NCBI GenBank assembly: GCA_027493525.1
Contig: JAOSKN010000001.1
Coordinates: 2,480,001 to 2,544,000 of the forward strand
Source of the DNA: Planctomycetota bacterium
Lineage (GTDB): Bacteria; Planctomycetota; SZUA-567; H5-PLA8
Direction of reading: 5' to 3'
Length of the DNA: 64,000 nucleotides
Positions 35,128 through 44,451 of this stretch are shown piece after piece. Made by a program: the position numbers and the translations under genes. Position 1 is the stretch's first letter; every line of letters begins with the position of its first letter. The notes below the pieces were generated by a model, which saw only the letters and a list, made by a program, of their open reading frames with translations, was not told where the DNA came from and did not search any database.

Positions 35128-37553
35128 TCATTTCGCCCCGATGCAATAAAGGTTCTTTTCGCCGCGGACGTACATGCGGCCGCCCTCGAAGATGGGCGCG
35201 ACATTGAAGATCTCGTCCGGATCGAAATTGAAGATTCGGTCCACGATGTTGGCGATGCGATTGCGCGCGACCTCCTTGAACGTCCTGCCCGGCTCGAAGA
35301 CGATCATGGTTCCCTGATTGTTCAACGCGAAGAGGTGCTTTCCGGCCTGCGCCAGACTGGCCACGTTGCCGACGTGGTCGTAGTCGCGGTAGTAGCCGAC
35401 CTTGATGTCCTGTACGTACAGCGTTGCCAGCGACTTGGCGTCGAAGGCCCAGAGCTTCCCGTCGTGGCGCATGCCCACCGCGACTTCGTCGCCGACGACG
35501 GGGACGAGTAGAAGGAGATGTCGCCCGTTTCCCATTTGCTTTCGCTGGACGTCCAATCGAGCTTCAGCTCCTTGGCCGGCTGGACGTCGAGCAACAGGCG
35601 GTGCAACGCGGTGTGGCTGGCGAACCAGAGGTAGCCGCCCGACAGGAGCGGCGTGGAGCGGACGTTTTCCTGGCAGGGCGGGCCGACCTGTTGCAGCACC
35701 TCGCCGTCCGAGAGCCTCGTGATCGACGCGTTGAAGAAGACGCAGGGAATGCCGCCAAACTTCGCCACGATCGGGGAGCCGCTGTAGGAGGCGTGCGTGC
35801 CGTAGCCGTGCCAGATGTCCACGCCGACCTGCTTGCGCAGGTCCGTGCTGGTCCAGAGCGTCGTGCCGGTCGCCGCGTCGAGCGCCCTGAGCACCGAGCC
35901 GCGGAGCACGATCATTTTGCCGTCGTACAGCGCGTGCAGGTTGTTGTGGAACGCGCCCGGGTCGCCCATGTCGGTGACGAGCGCGGCCCACTTGAGCCGG
36001 CCTTCCAGGTCGTAGCAGCCGGCGATACCCATGCCGTTGATCAGGACATAGACGTGCTCGCCGTCGCCGATCGGCGTCGGGCAGGCGTAACCGATCCCGC
36101 CGATATGGCTGGACGGCTCGAACTCGTACTTGGGCTTGGGCGCGAGCTTGGCCAGTAGCTCGGGCAGCTTCTTCTTCAGCGCTTCGCGGTCGGCGTCTTT
36201 CGTGGCGGGGTTCTTGAGGGCGGTCTCCATGGGCTCGATGACCTGATAGAGCGGATTGGTCTCGCGCGGCCCCTTCAATCCCGCGAGTTGCGCGCGGATC
36301 GAGGCGGCGGCCTGCTCCTTGGCCTCGGGCGCCGCATTGGCGTCCTTGAGCACGGCCTGAAACTTGTAGATCTCCCGATAGTCCGGGTCTTCGGCGATGT
36401 TGCGCCGGTCCACCTGCTTTAGAAGGCCGCGCATCTTCTTGCGAATTTCGACGCGTGCCTGAGCCTCCGCCGTCTCTTTCAGAGTCGCGTTAAGCGCGTC
36501 CAGCTCCTTGAACTCGGCGGGGAAGCGCCGCCGGTCCTCGGCGCTCGCGGCGTCCACGAAGGTCGTGCGGCGTTTCCACAGGATCCTGCCGTCGGCTTTG
36601 TTCAGGCAGAGCAGTTCGTCGGGCTCGGCCATCAGGAACACTTTCTCGCCCACGACGATGGGCATGGCGTTGCTCCAGTTGGGGAGCGGCGTGACCCAGA
36701 CCACGTTTTTGCGCTCGTATTCCGTCCCGGGCGCCTCGACCAGGTGCAGCGTGACGTGGCCGTTGGCCTTGAGCAGGATCCGGTTCCAGCCCTGCTCCAG
36801 CTCGACCTTGACGCGCGTGCCGGCGCGGCCGTGGTTGAGCAGTTCGCCGTGCCAGTGTTCCTTGGCCGCGTAGCAGACGTAATTGGTCCCCGGCACGGAG
36901 AGGGGCTTGCCGCCGTGATGCGCCAGCGTCCCGTTGATCCAGATCTTCGCGGCCTTGCCATGCCCCAGGTACAGCTCGATGGCCCCCTTCGTCTTCGAGT
37001 ACAAATAGTTGTGCGCGTATACGATGTCGCCTGGTTTTCCTTTAGCCACCGCGTCGAGCCGGACGGAGTTTACGACCGTGCCATCGTTGTCTTTAACGGA
37101 GACGTGCTTCGTCCAGGCCATGTCGCCCACCTTGTCGCCTTCGGTCGGCGACTGCCCGGCCTCGTTGGGCAGGAATTCCCCGTCCAGCGGCTTGGCCTTG
37201 TCCACGGCCTCGAACGGCCCGAGCACGAGCCACTCCAGGATCTCGCCCGACTCCACCGCGGCGGCGTCCTGGCCTGCGTCGCCGGCGGCGGGCTTGAGCG
37301 GCTGATACTTCAAGCCCCAGTTGGGGCTCTTCGGGTGGTAAGACCATTCCAGCACCGGCGTGGCGGCAGGGTAGCGGCCGGTGCCGTCGCCGCGCCAGCC
37401 CACGGGCTTGCTGGGCGAAGGGTAGAAGTCGGGCGAGCCCTGCGGGGCCGTGTCCGTGCCCGCCGCGCGCGCGCCGCGTGCGAGCGCCAGGCTGGCGCCA
37501 ACCAGGAACACGACCGCGGCAAGCTGCCGTTGAGGACCGCCTTGGATTTTCAT
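35128..37553 (-). CDS. Large secreted PQQ-like beta-propeller protein, frameshifted in this sequence
   Basis: About 808 residues after repair. A signal peptide (to about residue 30) precedes a domain with a GPF/jelly-roll-like part (residues about 100-270, LVLGPF and IWINGTLAHHGGKP), then propeller blades interrupted by a long charged helical insertion (about 350-480). At 35500-35503 a run of four C on the coding strand should be five: the first frame then continues as SPVVGDEVAVG into the second frame, which ends at 35128 in NLYCIGAK. The shift looks like a homopolymer error. It resembles its downstream neighbour in domain type and C-terminal LYC motif. Function unknown; probably periplasmic. 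Confidence 0.8.
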
Positions 37554-37781
37554 AGTGCGCTCCCGCGGCCGCTTTCCCGAACGGCCGTTGTGTGGATATG
37601 TCCGCCCCGGGATTTCGTTACACGGATTCTCCCGAATCCAGGCCCAACTTTAAGCCCGGCTTATCCTGCGTCCGAGTTGTATTCCTAACCCATTGGTTCG
37701 GCGCAGGTTGAGAAATCGAGGCGAATTGCGTAAGAGGTTGAAACGCTGGGCCGTTTCGAACCATATCAAGGAGGACGCAGC

Positions 37782-38303
37782 ATGGCATCCGCGCCCGATC
37801 GGGAGGCCCGGCTGGCGGAGATTCTCGAAGCGACCCAGAGCCATCTCCGCGCGTACATCGCGGGGTTGGGCGCGAATCCTTCCGATGTGGACGACCTCGC
37901 GCAGGACGTCTATCTGGAGCTGTACCGCGACATGGACCGCATGCCGGAAGGGCTCGAACCGATCCGCTGGCTAAAGGGCATCGCGCGCAACCTGTGCTTG
38001 AGCCGCTTCCGGCGGGAGTCGCGGCGCCGCGACGCGCGGCTCCTGGAGTTGATGGACCGGACCGCCGGACGCTTCGAGGATCCGGTGGCGCTCGAGGAAG
38101 CCGTCGCCAAGCTCCGCGAGTGCCTGGCCCGGCTGAACGAGCGGCAGCGGGAGCTGATCACGCTGCGCTACGCGGAAGGATTGGGGTCGAGCGCGCTGGC
38201 CGAGCGTTTCGCGCTCAGCGTGGAGGCCGTGCGCGTCACGCTATTCCGGCTGCGCGGCCGGTTGAAGGATTGCATCACCCAAGGCCTGGGGCGCGGAACA
38301 TGA
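37782..38303 (+). CDS. ECF RNA polymerase sigma factor
   Basis: Encodes 173 residues with AAGGAGG seven bases before the ATG. Region 2 (about 20-90: DVDDLAQDVYLELYRDM, then RWLKGIARNLCLSRFRRE) and region 4 (about 110-165: LNERQRELITLRYAEG, SVEAVRVTLFRLR) are both present. The stop codon overlaps the start of the FecR-domain gene by four bases, the usual sigma plus membrane-regulator arrangement. It probably directs transcription of a small regulon, perhaps including the adjacent genes. Confidence 0.92.
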   Translation: MASAPDREARLAEILEATQSHLRAYIAGLGANPSDVDDLAQDVYLELYRDMDRMPEGLEPIRWLKGIARNLCLSRFRRESRRRDARLLELMDRTAGRFEDPVALEEAVAKLRECLARLNERQRELITLRYAEGLGSSALAERFALSVEAVRVTLFRLRGRLKDCITQGLGRGT

Positions 38304-39652
38304 GCACCGAAGAGCGGATCGCGCGCTTCCTCGAAGACCGCGACGCGCTGCCCGACGCGGAGTTCGAGCGGCTGCTCGAAGCGCTGCACGCCGACGCGGA
38401 CCTCGCGCGCGACTTCAAGGACCTCCTGATCCTCGACGACCTGTGTGCTCGCGAGCTGGGTCCGGATCGCCGCGGCTTCCGGGCGCAGGTGGCGCAGCGG
38501 CTGCGCGATCTGGCCGGCGCGGGGAGGATCGACGCCGCGAAGGTCGTTGCGCTCGACCGCGCCGGCGCGCGAAGCGGCCGGCGCCTGGGATCGGCTCTGG
38601 GCGCGGCGGCGCTGCTGGCCGTGGCGCTCGCGGTCGCCTGGACCTTGCGGCCCCGGCCCACCGAGGCCCTGGCCACGCTGCGAACCGCGCCCGGCGAGAT
38701 CACCGTGCTGCATGCCGGGTCCCGCGCGCCCGCGCGCGCCGGGCAGCGCCTGTTTCTCGGCAACGCGCTGCTGCACCGCGGCGGCGAGGACGCCGTGCTG
38801 GACCTGGCCGACGGCGGTTCGGTGCTCGAATTGAAGCCCGGCTCCAGCCTGAAGCTGGCCCGCGCCGGCTCCAGCCCGGCGTTCGAACTCTCCAGCGGGG
38901 CGCTCGAGGCCCGCATCGCCAGGCGCGCCCCGGGGACGGCGCTGAGCTTCCTTACGCCCGAAGCCGAGGTGCTCGTGGTGGGCACGCGCTTGAGCCTCGA
39001 GGTGGCCGAGCGCGTCACGAAGGTGGAGGTCCTTGAAGGGCGCGTGGCGGTGACGCGCAAGGAGGACGGCGAAATCCTCGACCTGGAGGCCGGTACCTTC
39101 GTCACGGTTGAGCCGGGCCGCGAGCTGGTCGCGCTACAATCGGCCGAAGGCGCGGCGCCGGAGTGGCCCGCCGAACCCGACGCCCAGCTCGCCTTCGGCC
39201 CCTGGGAGCCGCTCTTCGACGGATCGACGCTGAAGGGCTGGACGCCCACCAAGGGCGTCTGGAGCGTGGAAGACGGCGCGCTGGTGGCGCTCGCGCCGAA
39301 GCAGTTGGACCAGGCCTCCATCGGCTGCGACGCGGAAATGGGGGACTTCGAGTTGCGTTTCTCCTACAAGGTGGAAGGGAGCGCCTACCTCGAATTCAAG
39401 CAGCGCGTCACCTCCACGGGCGGCTTCTACTGGGGCTGGAAGGAACGCAATTCCGCAGGCTGGACGCCTTGCGTGTTGCGCATGGTCGGCGGGCGGGCGT
39501 CCTTCGTCTCCGACCCAACGCGAGGCCCCGCGGTGCTGGAGGGGCGCGCCGAACCCGCGGGCCGCATCCGCTTCTACCTCCAGAATCGCGGCGTGGATGG
39601 CCCGGCGCGCCTGTGGCTCAAGGACTTGGAACTGCGCAAGGCGCTCCCGTAA
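38300..39652 (+). CDS. FecR-domain / DUF1080-like membrane protein, probable anti-sigma partner
   Basis: Encodes 450 residues; ATG 38300 overlaps the sigma gene's stop codon (ATGA). The N-terminal 95 residues are cytoplasmic, followed by one transmembrane helix (about 96-115), a FecR-type beta domain (about 130-275, GNALLHRGGEDAVLDLADG and TRLSLEVAERVTKVEVLEG) and a C-terminal lectin-like DUF1080 domain (about 295-450, PLFDGSTLKGWTP). DUF1080 domains occur in 3-keto-glycoside hydrolases and bind sugars. The fusion could sense a carbohydrate outside the membrane and free the sigma factor. Domains are seen; the signalling model is inference. Confidence 0.82.
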   Translation: MSTEERIARFLEDRDALPDAEFERLLEALHADADLARDFKDLLILDDLCARELGPDRRGFRAQVAQRLRDLAGAGRIDAAKVVALDRAGARSGRRLGSALGAAALLAVALAVAWTLRPRPTEALATLRTAPGEITVLHAGSRAPARAGQRLFLGNALLHRGGEDAVLDLADGGSVLELKPGSSLKLARAGSSPAFELSSGALEARIARRAPGTALSFLTPEAEVLVVGTRLSLEVAERVTKVEVLEGRVAVTRKEDGEILDLEAGTFVTVEPGRELVALQSAEGAAPEWPAEPDAQLAFGPWEPLFDGSTLKGWTPTKGVWSVEDGALVALAPKQLDQASIGCDAEMGDFELRFSYKVEGSAYLEFKQRVTSTGGFYWGWKERNSAGWTPCVLRMVGGRASFVSDPTRGPAVLEGRAEPAGRIRFYLQNRGVDGPARLWLKDLELRKALP

Positions 39653-39671
39653 GGCGCCGCCCGCGCGGGCC

Positions 39672-41444
39672 TCATTCGCGGTACATCGGCAGATAGCGGT
39701 AGTAGACCTCGAGACACATGCAGCCCAGCGCGGTGGACATGACCCGCCCGCCGCCGCGCTTCTGGTGGACCCACGGACCGATGGGCTCCCAGGAGCCGTC
39801 GTTGGCGCCGCCCTTGCACTGGTTCTCGAGCAGCGTCTTCTTCATCGCCTCGTTCCAGCGCGTCCAGACGTCCCCGCCCTGCTGGAAGCAGCAGAGGGTC
39901 GCGTAGTACCAGTAGTAGAAGTGCGGGCGCTTCCAGTCGGGCACGCCGCCCTTGGAAAGGAAGTACTCGACGCCGCCCTGGAGTTCCTCGGGCTTGACGC
40001 CCAGGAACTGCCGGCCCAGGCAGCCGATCGCGCCGTTGCACGCCGGATCTTTGACTTGGCCGGGCGTATAGGCGTAGCGGTGTCCGGAATACGGGTCGCC
40101 GGGCTTGGCCTTCTCCACTTCCACCGTATCGAGGAACTTCATGCCTCCTTCGAAGGCGGCGGGGTCCACCTGCAGCCCGCCCACCTTGGCGCTCTTGAGC
40201 TGCATGATGAACCAGCCCGAGACGGAGATGTCCTGGGTCTTGCTCTTGGCGGCGTAGCGCCAGCCGAACTTTTCCGAGCCTTCGCCGTTCTGGTGCACGT
40301 CCACGGAGTAGTCGGAGGCCTTCTGCGCGGCGGCCTTGGTCTCCGGGACGCGCCCCATCGCCGCGGCCTCCGCCAGCGCCATGCCGGCGATGGCGCAGTT
40401 GTAGCCCAGGTGCCCGATCTCGGTCTTCGGGATCCGCCCGTCCTCGCGCTGCTGGGAGATCAGCCAGGCGATGCCCTTCTTGACGTTCTCCTTGTACTTC
40501 CCGACCTTCTCCGTGTGCCCGGCGCCCAGGAAAGCCAGCAGCGCCAGCCCGGTGACGGCCGGGTCGCAGGGGCCGCTGGCGCCGTGCTTGACCCCGTCCC
40601 AGCGCCCGTCCGGCTCCTGGTTCCGCGCCAGCCACTCCAGGGCCGCGTCCACGGCCGACTCGGTTTTCGCGCCGCCGCCGTTCTTCGTCGCCAGCCGGCG
40701 CCGCCCGCCGCCGCCGCGCTGGCCGAAGGAGCCGCCCCCGCCTCCGCCGCCCAGGCCCAGCGCGGCGATCACGCCGCTCCCGGCCAGCGGGACGTCGCTG
40801 ATCGCATCGTTCTCCCCGCGCGCGCTGTTGAAGTCCATGTCGTTGGCCGTCTCGGCGTGGTCGGCGACTTCCACTTCTTCATGCACCACCACCTGCGAGA
40901 CCTCGACCTGCGGCTCGCTCGCCTCGAACTCCACCGGCTTCTTGAAAATGTCGCGCTTCACTTCGGGATCGGGCTTCTCGGGTTCCTTGAGCTTCGCCAG
41001 GTCCGTGAGGATCACGGTGGATTCCGACGAGGCCATCAGGGCGTAGCCGATGAGCGTGAGCAGGAGCAGCAGGAGCGCGTGGAACATCCCGGAGATGCAC
41101 CACCACGGCGCGGCGCCGAGATGCTCCTGCAGGAAGTCCGCGAGGCCCGGCGCGGGGCAGGACACGGCGGCCGCCTCGTCGTCCTCGGCGGCGGACTTCG
41201 CCTTGCGCACGGCGAGCCGGCGGCCGGTCTCCTTCGCGAACTCCGCGAGCGGGTCCAGCGCGCCGTCCCCCAGCGCGCCGGCGAGCAGCCCCTCCGCCGC
41301 CGCGAAGCCTTCGACCTTCTTCCGGCATCCGGCGCAGGTGCGGAGGTGCTGCTCCAGCGCGAGGGACTCCGGCGCGGGGAGCTTGCGGTGCGCGTAGTCC
41401 CAGCCCCGGTTGGTGACTTCCAGGCACTCGCCGGTCGCGATCAT
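39672..41444 (-). CDS. zf-HC2 anti-sigma / squalene-cyclase-like repeat membrane protein
   Basis: Encodes 590 residues. Residues 7-40 give the zinc-binding anti-sigma motif (Cys7, His33, Cys37, Cys40 in HLRTCAGC). A transmembrane helix follows (about 135-158), then a charged linker, a Gly-rich stretch near 245-270, and a C-terminal alpha-barrel-like domain with repeats such as ALEWLARNQEPDGRW and GIAWLISQQREDGRI, the prenyltransferase/squalene oxidase repeat. No catalytic DxDD is seen, so the domain is probably structural or binding. ATG 41444 overlaps the sigma stop (ATGA) and has AAGGGGG upstream. It probably anchors and inhibits the sigma factor. Confidence 0.82.
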   Translation of the reverse strand: MIATGECLEVTNRGWDYAHRKLPAPESLALEQHLRTCAGCRKKVEGFAAAEGLLAGALGDGALDPLAEFAKETGRRLAVRKAKSAAEDDEAAAVSCPAPGLADFLQEHLGAAPWWCISGMFHALLLLLLTLIGYALMASSESTVILTDLAKLKEPEKPDPEVKRDIFKKPVEFEASEPQVEVSQVVVHEEVEVADHAETANDMDFNSARGENDAISDVPLAGSGVIAALGLGGGGGGGSFGQRGGGGRRRLATKNGGGAKTESAVDAALEWLARNQEPDGRWDGVKHGASGPCDPAVTGLALLAFLGAGHTEKVGKYKENVKKGIAWLISQQREDGRIPKTEIGHLGYNCAIAGMALAEAAAMGRVPETKAAAQKASDYSVDVHQNGEGSEKFGWRYAAKSKTQDISVSGWFIMQLKSAKVGGLQVDPAAFEGGMKFLDTVEVEKAKPGDPYSGHRYAYTPGQVKDPACNGAIGCLGRQFLGVKPEELQGGVEYFLSKGGVPDWKRPHFYYWYYATLCCFQQGGDVWTRWNEAMKKTLLENQCKGGANDGSWEPIGPWVHQKRGGGRVMSTALGCMCLEVYYRYLPMYRE

Positions 41445-42052
41445 GACAGGCCCCCTTCGGCGGAATGAGGTTCCGTACCGCGTTCGATCTCGCGCGCGAG
41501 GATGGCGTGAAGCTGCGCGACGGCCTCGAAAAGCTGCCACTTCACCGTGCCCACGGGCAGCCCGAGCCGCTCGGCGGTCTCCTCGCAGGAAAGGTTCTCC
41601 CAGTAGCGCAGCGTCACCGGGCGGCGGTAACGCGGCGGGAGCTGCTCGATCGCGCGCGCGACCATCTCGCGCAGCTCCATCTTGCTGAACCCCCCGGTGG
41701 TCACCGCGCGCCGCGGCGCCTCGCGCTGGAGCCGGTCGCTGTGCTTCTTCCGGCGCTGCCCCGCGCGGAGCCGGTTCAGCGCGTTGCGCTTGTTGGCCGT
41801 GCGCAGCCACGCGCCCAGCGACTTGACCTCCCGCGCCTGCCGGCGCGTGCGAATGAACTCGCAGAAGGTCTCCTGCACCGCGTCGTCGGCGTCGGCGGGA
41901 TTGCCGAGAATCGCCAGCGCCTGCGCGGTCAGTTCCGCGCGGTAGCGTTCCAGCAGTTCCCAGTATTCGGCGGGCAGTTCGGCCCCGGAAGGCCCCGCCG
42001 AGTCGTCCGCGGTGGCGCTGAGGATCCGTTGGGCGCAGGTGGTGGTGGACAT
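41441..42052 (-). CDS. ECF RNA polymerase sigma factor
   Basis: Encodes 203 residues. Region 2 (about 55-105: DADDAVQETFCEFIRTRR and LGAWLRTANKRNALNRLR) and region 4 (about 130-185: LPPRYRRPVTLRYWEN, GLPVGTVKWQLFEA) are clear. The stop overlaps the ATG of the zinc-finger/cyclase-like gene, so it is coupled to that putative anti-sigma factor. It resembles the other sigma gene in the window only at family level. Confidence 0.9.
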   Translation of the reverse strand: MSTTTCAQRILSATADDSAGPSGAELPAEYWELLERYRAELTAQALAILGNPADADDAVQETFCEFIRTRRQAREVKSLGAWLRTANKRNALNRLRAGQRRKKHSDRLQREAPRRAVTTGGFSKMELREMVARAIEQLPPRYRRPVTLRYWENLSCEETAERLGLPVGTVKWQLFEAVAQLHAILAREIERGTEPHSAEGGLS

Positions 42053-42363
42053 CGTTCGAGGTCTCCTGCCAAGCTGTCCCCGGCCGCCGCTCCGGGGTTG
42101 GAGAAATTCCCGGAATCCGGCTCAAAAGCGTACTAGTACACTATACACCACCCGTGCCTCATTGGGCCTGTACAACTTCAGTCATGCATCTATCTTAATT
42201 ATAAAGAGTTATGAAATTTCTACGGAGGCAGCATCAAAGCACATTCCCTTCGGTCAGATTCCTCGGGAGCGAAAACAGCATTCGCCACCCTACTGTCAAC
42301 TTGACAAAGTGTATTTCACACACTATACTTCGTGTTGTAAGTACACGATAGGGGGTTTTGAGC
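42053..42363. promoter_or_regulatory. AT-rich divergent control region
   Basis: About 310 bases between the minus-strand sigma gene and the plus-strand PARG-like gene, clearly lower in GC than either side. The right end holds a consensus-like promoter (separate entry). The sequence ACACTATAC occurs twice (near 42136 and 42321), and GTCAACTTGAC at 42296-42306 is a perfect dyad overlapping the -35 box. Confidence 0.5.
42301..42329 (+). promoter_or_regulatory. Sigma-70-type promoter of the PARG-like gene
   Basis: TTGACA at 42301-42306, a 17-base spacer and TATACT at 42324-42329, 34 bases before the ATG at 42364. The -35 box is part of the dyad GTCAACTTGAC. An imperfect inverted repeat spans the spacer and -10 (AAGTGTAT...ATACTT). 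A repressor could act here. Confidence 0.75.
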
Positions 42364-43365
42364 ATGGCCTCTTGTGATCTAATCTCGCGCCAAGCGTTCC
42401 CATCCGCGGAGTTGGTGCGTGCGCATCCGCCCAAGTTGAAGCATCCGCATAAGAAAGCAGTCTTTGCCCTGGCCGCACCCGAAGGCGCTGAGCACCGTGG
42501 CACGCTGGAATTTTCACGCTGGTGTGCCGCCAAGCTGCCGGAACTCTTACCGGTCGAAACGCGTACGCGCATAGAGGCCCGCGAGACCAGCTTCGAGTAT
42601 GCGCAGGTCGACGAAGCGATCTGCCGCGCCTGGCATCTGAACTTCGCCGATATGAATCTCTTCGGCTTCTATGGTGGGGCGCTTTTCGCACAGGACGAGA
42701 TGCAAGTCGCCGAGCACCCCGCGCTCGCCTCGCTGCGCGAGGCGCTGCCGAAGTTTGGCCATAAGCCGCTAACCGTCGAGGACAATCAGCCGACGCCGGT
42801 GCTGGTCGCGGACGTCGAGCGACGCTGCAAGGTCGCCACGGAGCGCAACGTAGAGGAAGGCCGTCCCGCTGGGCTCTACGGCAACGCGTTCGCTGCCGCG
42901 CCCATCGAAGTCGTTAAAAAAGCGGTCAAACTTATCGAGCCACCGACGCGCTCTAACCTGATCGCGATGGAGGCGCCGAGCTACGGTCGAGGCGCATACA
43001 CCGCCGTACAGCTCGAGTACGTCCTGCGTACAGCGTTCACGGGCTTCGCAGCGGCGCGCCAGGAGTCCGCGCGCCTGAATCGAGGCAGCGCCATGGAAGT
43101 CGTCGTGCACACCGGCTTTTGGGGGTGCGGGGCCTTCGGCGGCAATCGAATCGTAATGACGATCCTGCAGATCCTTGCCGCACGGCTGGCCGGCTTGGAC
43201 CGAATCGTCGTCCACACTCTCGACGCTCAGGGCAGCGCATCGTTCGAACGGGCTCGCGAACTGCTCGAAGGAACGATCGACAAGCAGGATTCGTGCGAGA
43301 CCGCACGCGCCCTCTCTCGCGTCGAGGCATTGCGGTTGGAGTGGGGCGTAAGCGACGGCAACTGA
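42364..43365 (+). CDS. PARG-like macrodomain protein (poly(ADP-ribose) glycohydrolase family)
   Basis: Encodes 335 residues. VVHTGFWGCGAFGGN at about 247-261 matches the TGNWGCGAFGGD motif of PARG enzymes. FYGGALFAQDEM (102-113) resembles the PARG signature GGG...QEE, with a shorter spacer and QDE instead of QEE, so catalysis is possible but not proven. PARG removes ADP-ribose chains from proteins. A strong promoter stands directly upstream. The gene is lower in GC than its neighbours, which suggests later acquisition. It is followed 35 bases later by the SPFH gene. The family call is from motifs only. Confidence 0.6.
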   Translation: MASCDLISRQAFPSAELVRAHPPKLKHPHKKAVFALAAPEGAEHRGTLEFSRWCAAKLPELLPVETRTRIEARETSFEYAQVDEAICRAWHLNFADMNLFGFYGGALFAQDEMQVAEHPALASLREALPKFGHKPLTVEDNQPTPVLVADVERRCKVATERNVEEGRPAGLYGNAFAAAPIEVVKKAVKLIEPPTRSNLIAMEAPSYGRGAYTAVQLEYVLRTAFTGFAAARQESARLNRGSAMEVVVHTGFWGCGAFGGNRIVMTILQILAARLAGLDRIVVHTLDAQGSASFERARELLEGTIDKQDSCETARALSRVEALRLEWGVSDGN

Positions 43366-43400
43366 GCCCGGCGCGAATCCACTGAAAAGCGAGGCCCCCC

Positions 43401-44444
43401 ATGGCGACCATCACCCGGCTCTTCGGACTCTCGCACCTGCGCAGCGAGCCGAGTTTCCATGCGCTGCAAGTCCGCCGCGGCAAGACCGTCCGTTCGGGGC
43501 GCGGCCTGGCCTTCTGGTTCTGGCCGCTGGTCAACAGCATCGCCGAGGTGCCCTGCGACGACCGCGACGAGACGTTTCTCTTCCACGCGCGTTCCCGCGA
43601 TTACCAAGACGTGACCACGCAGGGCGTGATCACCTGGCGCGTGAAGGACCCGACCGCCTGCGCCGCGCGCATCGATTTCGCCATCGACATGCGCACCGGC
43701 CGGCACCTCAAGACTCCGCTGGAGCAACTCTCGCAGTTGCTGATCCAGTCCGCGCAGCAGCACGCCTGGGCCTGCATCGCCGCGGCGCCGGTCCGCGAAC
43801 TGCTCGCCGAGGGCGTCGCGCGGCTGCGCGAGCGGATCGCCGCGGGGCTGGCCGGCGACGCGAACCTCGCCGCGCTGGGGCTCGAGATCGCCTCCGTGCG
43901 CATCGCCCGGGTCGCCCCCACGGCGGAGCTGGAGAAGGCGCTCCAGGCGCCGACGCATGAGGCGATCCAGCAGACCGCCGACGAGGCCGTCTTCCAGCGC
44001 CGCGCGCTGGCCGTCGAGAAGGAGCGCGCGATTCAGGAGAACGAAATGCAGAACCGCATCGAGCTGGCGCGCCGCGAGGAGCAGCTCATCGCCACCAAAG
44101 GCCAGAACGAGCGGATGCGCGCGAAGGAAACCGCCGAAGCGCGGCGGATCGAGGCCGAGGCCCACGCCGCGCGGCGCCGCCTGGGCGCCGCGGCCAAGGC
44201 CGACGAGCTCCGCGCCGTCGAGGGCGCGAAGATCGAGGCCGAGCGCGAGCAGATGGCCATCTACCGCGACCTGCCGCCCGAGGCGCTCCTGGGCCTGGCC
44301 GCGCGCGAGTTCGCCGGCAAGCTCCAGCGCATCGAGCACCTGAACCTCACGCCCGAGCTGCTGACCCCGCTCCTGGCCAACGTCCTCCAGTCCGGCGCGA
44401 AGTTCCTGGACGGCCCGAAGCACGCCGCGCCAGAGCAGAATTGA
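43401..44444 (+). CDS. SPFH/Band 7 domain protein
   Basis: Encodes 347 residues. The N-terminal 180 residues form an SPFH (stomatin/prohibitin/flotillin) domain (VPCDDRDETFLFHARSRDYQDVTTQGVITWRVKDP in outline, core DYQDVTTQGVITWRV). A long charged coiled coil (about 195-300, with many Glu, Arg and Ala) follows. No N-terminal transmembrane helix is seen, unlike most members. Such proteins form oligomeric scaffolds at membranes. It lies eight bases before the NAD-kinase-like gene and probably shares its transcript. Confidence 0.85.
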   Translation: MATITRLFGLSHLRSEPSFHALQVRRGKTVRSGRGLAFWFWPLVNSIAEVPCDDRDETFLFHARSRDYQDVTTQGVITWRVKDPTACAARIDFAIDMRTGRHLKTPLEQLSQLLIQSAQQHAWACIAAAPVRELLAEGVARLRERIAAGLAGDANLAALGLEIASVRIARVAPTAELEKALQAPTHEAIQQTADEAVFQRRALAVEKERAIQENEMQNRIELARREEQLIATKGQNERMRAKETAEARRIEAEAHAARRRLGAAAKADELRAVEGAKIEAEREQMAIYRDLPPEALLGLAAREFAGKLQRIEHLNLTPELLTPLLANVLQSGAKFLDGPKHAAPEQN

Positions 44445-44451
44445 GGTGGCC

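Noticed and set aside
38300..38304. Separate gene upstream in the frame reaching back to 37994
   Set aside because: That part lies inside the sigma factor gene in another phase and is Arg/Gly-rich noise; the ATGA overlap gives the true start.
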